From Symsagittifera roscoffensis (lineage: Eukaryota; Xenacoelomorpha; Acoela; Convolutidae), in assembly GCF_963678635.1 (NCBI RefSeq), contig NC_087066.1:23217996-23281995 (forward strand): 64,000 nucleotides of DNA, written 5' to 3'. Below are positions 33,409 through 42,101 of the stretch, in pieces. Every line of letters starts with the position of its first letter. Positions within the stretch are counted from its first letter, which is position 1. Under the pieces are notes generated by a model. That model was not told the origin of the DNA. It ran no database searches and was given only the letters and a program-made list of their open reading frames with translations. The position numbers and the translations under genes were made by a program.

Positions 33409-34203
33409 TAGTCTTTTATGTTTACGCTCTGAAGTTGCTGGCCTAATTTGTTGCAAATAAAAAGATAAAAGTGAATTAAAAGCCGACCGAAAAGCTAGTG
33501 CCCGAGGCGAAATAAATTGTAAACGTACAACTTCAAACAAAGCTTGGTTAAAAATGTCTAGATTGAAACAAAATTGATAGTATTTAGATCCTACTGTTTT
33601 AAAAACCTTAAAAAACTAATTGATAATTTTTACGATTGTCTTTTTCCTATATAAATTTTAAAATTTTGATCTATTATTTTAATCTGAAATTTTGGACAAA
33701 TTGGATAGTTTTCTTTTTTTTCAGTTTTGTCAAAGTAAGCACAATGTATTAGGGTATCTCCATTTCCCTTTATTAACTGTACGAGCTTACTGAAGAAAAT
33801 TAAAGAGTAAAACTAGTCTTTTATGTTCATGCTCTGAAGTTGCTGGCCTGATTTGTTGCAAACAAAGTGATAAAATTGAGAAAAGCGCCGACCGAAAAGC
33901 TGGTGGCCAAACCGAAATAGATTGTAAACGTACAACTTCATACAAAGCTTGGTTAAAAATGTCTGAATTGAAACAAAATTGATAGTACTTAGATCATACG
34001 ATCATACTGTTTTACAAACCTTAAAAATCCAATTGAAAATTTTTCAGACTGTCATTTTTCTAAATAATTTTTTAAAAATTTTTATCAAATAATTCAATCT
34101 GGTAATTTGGACAAATTGGATAATTTTTTTTCAGTTTTGTCAACGTAAGCACGATCTATTAGGGTATCTCCAATACCCTTTAATAACTGTACGAGCTTTA
34201 ATA
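33409..34203. repeat. diverged direct tandem duplication, unit about 405 bp
   Basis: GTCTTTTATGTT...GCTCTGAAGTTGCTGGCC starts at 33,411 and again at 33,816. Both copies carry CGACCGAAAAGCTGGTG-type text, TTGTAAACGTACAACTTCA, GGTATCTCCA and ACTGTACGAGCTT in the same order. Identity is roughly 85% by eye. The unit end TAATAACTGTACGAG is itself duplicated at 34,181-34,212. Confidence 0.75.
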
Positions 34204-34870
34204 ACTGTACGAGTAAAATTTGCTATAGGAAAAATTAGTTATTCACAACAAAATAAAATCGATCGACCATGTTCCTCATGGTGCAGAAACGAATGAATGC
34301 CTATGTTTTTTATAGGTTCCCATGTTGACCAAAAAGGCTAATCAGACAGTTTTCATATATGGAAAAAGCTAGTCAAAAAAACTTCATGAAACTCCATAAG
34401 TACAACAAACTGCATGAAAAGGATATGATTAGTGATTTTTTGTATAGAAAAAATGATATGACTAGAATTTTCCCATAAACCAAAAATTTTGATTTCTGTA
34501 AGATTTAATGTCTTTCAAAAATTTTTAGTTCTGTTCGTAACCGAAGACAAGGGACAATGATCTTGGTTTACTCAAAGCCACAATTAACAAAAGTTTGGCC
34601 CTTTAGAATTTACGACACAATGGAAACGACTTGAAATCTGCGGTTTGAATTGTCTTAGAGTTGTCCTACACAAATGCGATAATGAAAAGATCAAAGTTTG
34701 AAATTTTGGCAAAAAAAATCAAAAATTTTCTTTTTTAAACATTGATTTATTAAGTAATCAAGCATTTATCAAGGTGTAAATAAACAAACTATTCAAAAAA
34801 CAGGCGTTTTGAAAAAATTATATTAACAAAAAAGGAAAAAAATCAACTTTTGTGTATCCAGGGCTGCGTT
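34204..34870. other. AT-rich sequence, nothing recognised
   Basis: No gene-like features were found between the tandem duplication and the coding-like exons upstream of the transporter. Confidence 0.4.
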
Positions 34871-35011
34871 ATGCCTACAAAAAAGCGCCAAAAAAAATGC
34901 ATGCAGAATGCAGATGTTAACCAGGAGCACAACAGTGTGTCTCCGCCCTCAGCTGAAAAGTTCGTATGCTGGTTCTTACCCTTTTGGATTATTCTTCTTG
35001 ACAAAAACTAA
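34871..35011 (+). CDS. candidate first coding exon, unknown protein
   Basis: An ATG opens 46 codons starting MPTKKRQKKCMQNADVNQEH, with basic then Ser/Pro-rich text. A splice within it (AAAAG|TTC... or TTC|GTATGC near 34,965) is more likely than use of the whole frame. The family is unknown. Confidence 0.22.
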   Translation: MPTKKRQKKCMQNADVNQEHNSVSPPSAEKFVCWFLPFWIILLDKN

Positions 35012-35391
35012 ACTTTGCCTTTGCAAGCAATGTTGGCCCTTTCGTATGTTGGCCGTTTCACTTGTGGATAATTTTTTTTCTAAAACAAATAAAAGTCGCT
35101 TTGCGTACAAAAAACAGAATCGTTTTTGGGTCAATTTCTAAACTAGTCTAAAGTTTTTTGTCGTCACCATCATTCACTAAGCAACACTCCATTTTGACCG
35201 GGTATCAAAGTCAACAGCAAAATTCAGTTTTTGCAAAAATATTGTTTTCGAAAAAACTAAATTTTTATATTGCCAATTTCTTTCGAAATTTAATAGATTT
35301 TTGAAAGATCATGATTGTTGATAATACAAACTTTCAATTATTTATCGATTTCATTTTTCGTCGCTTTTTTTGAATATATCAAAGCGAATAG

Positions 35392-35512
35392 TAAATTTGA
35401 TCATCAAACATCGAATGAGTTTGATGGACAAAATATCTACAGTTTTGACCTTCCAGCCACCGAAATCGGCGTGACAAGGTGGCTTAACCTTATACTATTA
35501 GCTAGTAGTTAG
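35392..35512 (+). CDS. candidate coding exon, unknown protein
   Basis: Following a possible acceptor GCGAATAG the frame reads KFDHQTSNEFDGQNIYSFDL, then PATEIGVTRWLNLILLASS and a stop at 35,510. A donor ACAAG|GTGGCT near 35,479 is an alternative end. Composition is protein-like compared with its surroundings. Confidence 0.28.
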
Positions 35513-35517
35513 TTATA

Positions 35518-35654
35518 AGTTAATATAGTTGATACAATTAACCAACCTTCCGGTCAGATTGAACTACTGGAAAGGTTAACACAGTTTGGATTCAAACTCT
35601 GGGTGAACCAAGAAACATCTCCGCGTTTATTATGCAAACAGGATTGTTTGGTCT
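35518..35654 (+). CDS. candidate coding exon, unknown protein
   Basis: Open text includes DTINQPSGQIELLERLTQFG and FKLWVNQETSPRLLCKQDC, ending at TGA at 35,652. A possible acceptor CCTTCCGGTCAG lies inside. There is no start codon, so it would be a terminal exon. It ends about 230 bp before the BT1-family gene but is not in frame with it. It may belong with the two segments at 34,871 and 35,392, or be a decayed fragment. Confidence 0.3.
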
Positions 35655-35882
35655 GAAAACTTAAATTCACAAATTATCTCTCGGCCAACTTAGTTTTTAT
35701 TTGAACTTACAAATACTTGTAATTTCTAACCTGAATACAAAAAACTCCGAACAATTTTTGTTGCTGTTGAAATAAACTATCAAGTTTAATACAATTGAAG
35801 TCAATCTGAGTTCAAAAAGACATCGAATTATTAGTGGAACAGTGTTCATATATGTTAAATGTAATAGAAAAAACTGACTTAA

Positions 35883-37697
35883 ATGGAAATAATTGAAAAT
35901 CACAACTTCGTCCATAGAGACGAGCAGCGTCGACTGCTTTCGGTTATACCCGAACTAAACGAAGACGAGATAAAAACGAGCACGACTCTTGCTACGCTCT
36001 CGTTTTGCCTCTCTGGTAGCCATGAATCCGACGCCAAAATATTACAAGACAGCATCAACAGGCGAACTTCGATCCAGAGTCCTCAAGATTACGAACGAAT
36101 CACTTCATGCACGGATTCATCTTCGGAACACGAGACTTCAAGACTCAATATTTGTCAGTTCTCGGCTCTCGGCCTATTCGTGAACAAATTTGTCGAAGGG
36201 TGTTTCGTGACCTTGATCCACGGTCGGAATGTTTTGTACCCGTTTTTCGGAATTTACCTAAACGCTGCGGGCAACAGTTTCAACTCAATTCCGGCTGTTT
36301 TTGCAACAATCTGGGCACTCAAAATCTTCTCGGCTATTTTTAGTGACGCGATCCCAATAATGGGAAAGCGTAGGTTGCCATATATGGTCATTGGTTGGGC
36401 GATTGCGGCAAGTTGTTTGTTTGCGGCATGTTTTCACGAGTACCCACAGCCGTATTATGGAGTAACAAACTGTACTAGAAATATTTCAATCGTGACAAAC
36501 CCGAGAGCTAATGAGTCGTCTTTGTTTTACATTTTGACGCTTTGTGGGTCGCTGATTGGCGTAGGCATCGCTTCGGTAGCTTTGGACGCTTTGACTGTTG
36601 AATATGCTAAACGAGAACCACTTAAAACCCGAGACAGAGTTTTGGCGTACTTGAACGTCGCCACTTTTTGTGGAGCTCTGCTTTCGACCATTCTCTGCGG
36701 ATTCGGGTTAAATTCGGTCGAATATGGAGGCACTTGGTGCAAAAGTTCTCTAAATTATGAACAAATTCTTCTAATTTACGGCATTCTTTGCATTGTGTGC
36801 ATTTTTGCGACAGTTTTTTTGACTCACGAATTTCCACTTGAGCAGAAAAAAATCATGCCTTTGAGCAGCCATCTTGCGGGCATTTGGAAAACCGTTCAGT
36901 CGAGCATGTTTCTCAAAATGGCCGTTTATATTTTCCTTTCGGGATGTTTCGCTGATGTTCAGTCATCAGCAGCTGTCAAGATTAAGGCGTACTACGCAGC
37001 TGTTGAGCCAATCACGACAGGTGTTGTTGGGGTCATAAACAGTTTCATTATGATTGCTTCAATCCTAATCTTTACCAGATATTTCAGCAATAAAGACTGG
37101 AGAAAAACGACTATTTTCATTAAGTTGAATATAGTTTTGCTAACTGCATTTGCTCAACTCGTGACTATTTTTGGTGTAGTTCGGAACCAATACTTTTATC
37201 TTTTCGCCGACGAAACGAGTTGCACGCTGTTTCTCGGAGTCTTAATCTATATTGCCATAAACCTCTCGGCCGAACTCAGCAACGAATCCCAAGAAGCCAC
37301 GACTTACGGGCTTTTGGCCACAATCCGACTGCTAACGAGTCCGATAAGCACTGCGATCGGAAATTCTGTCTCGGCGCCTTTTGATGTCGTGGACAACGAG
37401 AGATACATTCGGGACTCGACAGCCGATCGATGGGCAATTGCATACGCAGTCATCGCGACTCACATCGTCAACTCGGTATCAGTCGCTGCTGTGTTTTTCT
37501 TCCTCCCGAAGAACAAATTCGAGCTTAGTAAGCTGAAAATGAGGAGCACGCATAGTCCAAAGAAAGGCGTGGCTTTTGTGGTTATAATTTCAGTCATTTT
37601 TGTTCTGGCTATCAGTCTGATTATGCTCACGGCATTCCCCCAGACTCAGTGCTTGCAAGTAGTTGGAGGACAAGGATGCATGAAGATCAATCCATAG
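35883..37697 (+). CDS. BT1-family (folate/biopterin-type) membrane transporter, intact single exon
   Basis: The 604-aa product has a polar N-terminal tail of about 85 residues, then about twelve hydrophobic segments. BT1 hallmarks are the FFGIYLNAAGNS segment (121-132), the SDAIPIMGKRRLPYMVIGW loop (154-172) between helices two and three, GSLIGVGIASVALDALTVEY in the fourth helix region, and a charged ADRW before a late helix. BT1 proteins are MFS-like carriers of folates, pterins or related compounds, best known from kinetoplastids, oomycetes, plants and algae. The substrate here cannot be inferred. The ATG (TAAATGG) is the first in frame. There is no intron, although neighbouring genes have several. 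Codons are less A/T-biased than the flanks. A family B element lies 280 bp downstream. A retrocopy or horizontal transfer could explain the lack of introns. Confidence 0.85.
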   Translation: MEIIENHNFVHRDEQRRLLSVIPELNEDEIKTSTTLATLSFCLSGSHESDAKILQDSINRRTSIQSPQDYERITSCTDSSSEHETSRLNICQFSALGLFVNKFVEGCFVTLIHGRNVLYPFFGIYLNAAGNSFNSIPAVFATIWALKIFSAIFSDAIPIMGKRRLPYMVIGWAIAASCLFAACFHEYPQPYYGVTNCTRNISIVTNPRANESSLFYILTLCGSLIGVGIASVALDALTVEYAKREPLKTRDRVLAYLNVATFCGALLSTILCGFGLNSVEYGGTWCKSSLNYEQILLIYGILCIVCIFATVFLTHEFPLEQKKIMPLSSHLAGIWKTVQSSMFLKMAVYIFLSGCFADVQSSAAVKIKAYYAAVEPITTGVVGVINSFIMIASILIFTRYFSNKDWRKTTIFIKLNIVLLTAFAQLVTIFGVVRNQYFYLFADETSCTLFLGVLIYIAINLSAELSNESQEATTYGLLATIRLLTSPISTAIGNSVSAPFDVVDNERYIRDSTADRWAIAYAVIATHIVNSVSVAAVFFFLPKNKFELSKLKMRSTHSPKKGVAFVVIISVIFVLAISLIMLTAFPQTQCLQVVGGQGCMKINP

Positions 37698-37882
37698 AAT
37701 ATTCCGCCGTCCATTTTGACTTCATTTGAAATTTAAAATGGTAATGCATTTAATGATTATATACAATCAGTTTATTTAGATTTCTAATAAGAAACTCAAT
37801 CAAGCTCTTTTAGATAGGCTAGGATTTGATTTTTCCTAAAGGAATTTGACTAAAACAAAACTTAACTAAACAAGACTTAATT

Positions 37883-38668
37883 ATACAAAACAGTCCGGAA
37901 AAGTATGAAAATGAACAAAAAAACAGTCCGATACTAACAGAATCGGAAAAACACTCCCAATTAATAACTAATTCAACAAGACTGCTCGTATCAGGGCGAA
38001 GCCCTGAATGTTCCAACTGCCTTTTAAGGTTTATTGAGCACCAGTAATACATAAAAAAAAATAAATGAAATAAAGTAAAATGAATTTTTTTATCTAAAAT
38101 TTGAAATTTATTATGAAAATCATCCCCCCACACGCCATATAAAGTATAAAAAGATAGATTTCGTTCCTTGTAACAAATCAATTATGGCAAATAAGCTTCG
38201 TTCAACCAATTTGGAACGATTTATAAGACGGATTAAATCTCCGCTTACGCGTTAATAGCGCGAACTTTATCGCGCGTTAATTGTCCTAAATTTGTCCAAA
38301 TGGCAATCTTCAAACCCTCATAAATTTACAATAAATGATCACAGGTGAAAATCTTTTCAAATTTAAGCTCAGGACAACAATACCTTTTGAATGATATTAA
38401 AAAATTCCGTCAAAAATGGCTAGTTAAAAAGTCGAAATTTGTCTGAAGAAAAAAAACCCACCCCGAGCACAAATATTCCGTTACTTTCGTATCGAAAGCC
38501 GGAACAACAAGCAGGCAGGCCGAGAATTGTCCTTTGTTCAACAAACCCAATGAAAAAAAAGAGACCGCCGCAGTCGCGCCAACGCCAACAGAGGGTAGGA
38601 CTTAATACGAAACTTAGAGCCGGTTATCGCCGCAAAGCGACGACATGCGTGCATAGCGCCAACCTATA
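37883..38668 (+). mobile_element. family D element interrupted by a family B insertion
   Basis: The left piece (37,883-37,960) has TACAAAACAGTCC and ACAGTCCGATAC repeats. The right piece (38,560-38,668) has the D core AGGACTTAATACGAAACTTA and GCCGGTTATCGCCGCAAAGC. Family B copy B6 lies between. The D copy at 51,121 is uninterrupted, so the B insertion is younger. Confidence 0.6.
37975..38511 (+). mobile_element. family B copy B6, best-preserved
   Basis: It begins AACAAGACTGCTCGTATC, then hairpin CAGGGC-GAA-GCCCTG and a near-perfect TGTTCCAACTGCC. The interior matches B3 closely (GCGCGTTAATTGTCC, CACAGGTGAAAAT) and it ends TATCGAAAGCCGGAACAACAAG. No transposase is encoded. Confidence 0.8.
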
Positions 38669-38699
38669 AATTGATTTTGGTAGTGATTTTTGAAAATAA

Positions 38700-39180
38700 T
38701 TTTTAAAATTGAGCTCATGATATTAATCTCTTTCAGATGACTTAATGCGTCGAAAATTATTTAGTTAATAATCGAAAATGATCTGAACAAAAAAACCTCA
38801 AGCATAATTTTTTAACTATTTATTCGAAAAACGGAACAAGGAAAAAGTGGAAGAAACATCTCTCTCATTGACAAAAGAAAGAGAACATGAGAATGTGAAA
38901 ATCAACGCGTCAGAAATGATAAGATCTGGTATCATAATAACGCCAGTTTGGTCATGAAAAAAAATATTAGTTTTTAAAAGTTAATTTAGGGAAATTAAAC
39001 TTCAGTAGGCTAATTTTTGCCAAAAATCGAGCGGAAAAAAAGGCGCACATACGATTGTCTAAAAGACAATTCAGCCAATGTGAAATTCAGACAATTCATT
39101 CAAAAGTATACAGACAATTAAGACTGAGACAATTAAACCAATTTTACAAAACGCTAGATTCGAAAATAAAAAATCAGAAA
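38700..39180. other. AT-rich sequence
   Basis: Nothing coding was recognised. ATTGTCTAAAAGACAATTCA at 39,053 is a short palindrome that begins the repeat-like block below. Confidence 0.35.
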
Positions 39181-39335
39181 TGGAGTTATGTCTTGGCTTA
39201 AGGCTGCCGGTAGGCGCGCTATGCGCGCGGCGCCGCTATGCGTCGATAACCGGCTCTAAATTTTGTATTATTGGCTGAATTGTCTGCATATTGTTGGCAC
39301 GACTGCGGCAGTCACTATTATCGGCCGAGTTGTAT
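39053..39335 (-). mobile_element. family D-related element, inverted
   Basis: The minus strand carries the D core (AATTTAGAGCCGGTTATCG, GCGCGCATAGCGCGCC-like palindromes, TTAAGCC). The outer parts have inverted AGACAATTCAGCCAAT (39,060) and ATTGGCTGAATTGTCT (39,269) instead of the ACAGTCC repeats. This suggests a sister subfamily that swapped its ends. Confidence 0.5.
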
Positions 39336-41930
39336 GGACGCGTAAAAAATAATCAAGAAGAAAACTATTGAAAAATTGTTGAATAATATATATCAAAAAC
39401 TCCATTTTATCTATTACGTCAAGTTTTAGGATGGGTAAGGTAATACTTCTATATTTTGTGCACAGCGTTCCAAAATTGTTTTGAAAATTAAGAAAATGGC
39501 TATTTATATTTTATAAAAAGACATTTTTTGGCAATCAAGTAAAAATTTAGGAGACAATATCAATCTAAGATTTTGTAGGGTAACACGAGAGCTTGTTTAC
39601 GATATGAAGATTGGCCCGGTAGTTTAAGCGAGTTATTATTGGCTGTAGCGAGGCAAAAAAATAAATCAATTTCAGGCCAAATGTCTTTTCTGATAAAAAA
39701 ATTGCGTTTTATTTTCCTCATGTTTTGTCTTATATCAACCGAAATTGAAGAAAGTGTGTATAAAAATTCTCATACTGTTAGATTTGTCAGCATAATTTAA
39801 AACAATGCAGTATTTATTAGCAGCTTTACTAACGCATATTAAAAAAACTCCTGGTATGTTTCGACTGCAGGCTTCCTGGTCTCCAATTGATTTTGCTTAA
39901 CAAAATAGGATAAACTACAAAGTTTTCCTTGTTAAAATTAAACATTGATTGTATAATTTGGTTTACTCGGGACCTAATGTCACACTTCCTAGGGGCAACC
40001 ACCTAGCGGGCTGTGTGTGTCTATGCGTAACTAAGATTGCTTCGTTCTTCCACGAACGCTACTTGGTTGTCTTTGCGTCTTGTAAAGCTGTTTTTGCCCA
40101 AAAAAATTGTTTCTTGAAAAATTTGCAAAAAAAATTACTTTTAAAAGAAATTATCTTGCAAGATCTTGCGAGAACTTTGCGAGATCTTTTAAAGACATGC
40201 ATCTTCTTTAAAAGAATCTAGCAACCTTCCTTGATGGGCGCGTGCCCACGACGCTATATTAAGCCCATGCAGAGGGGGAAGGGGCTTGTATAGCGTCGTT
40301 TCTACGTTTTAAAAAAAAATTAATCGGAAGCTCAAAAATTCCCCGCTAGAATTCCCTAACTTTTTGTATGCGACCCTATACCCCGGAAAAAATGGCAGTT
40401 TGTTAATGCCTTCTTTTTGATGGATTTATTTTTAAGATGGGTTTTGGTCATTTTTGGCCTGAGAGATGTGGTTTGCTGCTTTAAGCCGTTTGGCACGTTT
40501 TTTTTGCTTTTCCAAAAATAAAAAATTAATTTTTTAGGACGGTCATCTAAAGGTTCAAAAATGAAAAATTTTGAAAGTTGAAAATAAAAATAATCGAAAT
40601 TGATATTAAAAATTAGTTTCCCGATGCGTAGTATGAAGGTCCTAACAGCAACAAAGCTGAAAACTTCTTTTTTAAAGGGGTTTTTTGGATTTTTAATTTT
40701 CTTATTTGGCAGTTTTACCGAAAATGGTAGCAAAAAAAGAGAATTTTGAATTCAGATATGTTCTACGTTTGCTGAAAGTAATACAAAAAAACTGAAAAAA
40801 AAAATTAAAAGAGAATTTAAAAAAGAAATCAGATTGACAGTGTTGCTGGATGCTCTGTGGGCCCCTTAGGGCCCAGTAGACGAACATCCGACTCGGAATA
40901 GTTGAAAAAACTGGAATAAAAAAATCGTTGTTGATTTGTTAAACCATCATGTCCAGTTTTGACTGAGCATTATAAGTGCACCAGAAGAGCGCATTTGTCA
41001 CGCGAAAACGTTTTCAACATCATGACAAGGTAGGAGGATGGGACGCAGACCTGACTGGCTAGATCGACTAGGGTGCGCTTTGCGGGTTGCATCAAATTTT
41101 TATACTCTTTTCCTCCTCTTTAACCAGTCACTGGAAACTTTGTGCTTTAGTTCTGAAAGTTTCAAAGTATCTAATCTTAATAATTTATCAAATATAAACG
41201 GTAATTTTTTATTTGAAATTTTTTTTCTAAATAAATTTTTTTCGGCCGTTTGCTGTGAGCATATGGCAAATTAACCGAATCCCGAGTTTTTAATAATATT
41301 TCTCAAACGTTTTGGAGAGAAAATGGATGGCCTTGGATTTTTTTGTCTGACCTCAATTTCATCTTGTGAATGTTCATTGACCTTTAATTAAACCGTGCTT
41401 CAAAAGGATGTGATTTGAATTTCAATTAAGTTTTTGAGAAAATGGTAGAATTAATTCCTCGGACCAAAGAATTATAGAACGAAAATTGCATTCCGCTGAT
41501 TTTCTAAACACAAAACCAATACCAAAAACAGGCAGATGGGGTCAAACGTATGTCAAGTTAACGCCCTTCAAACGTGATTAGAATTGGGACAAAAACGATC
41601 AAAAGATTTTCCCAATGTTAAAAAAACTGGCTTCATATTGGGCAGTGCTTGGTGATTAATTTTTGAACGGAGGCAAACTACTTGGTCACATTATTTCCTA
41701 TAGGACTCAAATTGTAACACTATTTATGTTTGTCATGAACATAAAAAAATTAAAAATTTGTAGTTAATTTTCTTCATTAAAAATCCAAAACGGTTTGAGA
41801 CCATTTAGAGGGCTGTTGGAACCTCCAAGTCTTTCCCTGATAGACGAGCAGTGTTTTCAACTTTGTTAAAATTCTCCTATCTAATAATCGAAACTTCACA
41901 TTCTGTGCCAATCTTACAGCAAGGAGTTTT
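39336..41930. other. sequence without convincing genes
   Basis: It contains a strong hairpin at 40,248-40,299. Frames at 39,949-40,221, 40,356-40,733 (minus) and 41,038-41,274 are low-complexity, lack start context or lack splice support. Confidence 0.4.
40248..40299. repeat. imperfect inverted repeat (hairpin)
   Basis: ACGACGCTATATTAAGCCC and GGGCTTGTATAGCGTCGT pair as 11 plus 6 bp around a small bulge, with a 15-base G/A-rich loop. No terminator or RNA family can be assigned. Confidence 0.6.
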
Positions 41931-42101
41931 CTTGTTCATTTATAAATCTGCTTGTTGTAAACGTCACCAGAAGCTCTTGAAAAGTCAGAGTAGATGATTT
42001 TTACTTTCCTAGCAAAATTTTTTGATATCCTGGCATCAGTAACCGAACTGACTCCTCGCATAACTTTTGAGTCGTGATTTTGCATCACAGTTTTTGAACA
42101 A

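Noticed and set aside
35589-35610. tRNA-like T-arm text (TTTGGATTCAAACT)
   Set aside because: No matching acceptor, anticodon or D arms around it.
40356-40733. 125-codon minus-strand frame
   Set aside because: Low-complexity Lys/Phe text, no recognisable domain and no splice or repeat support.
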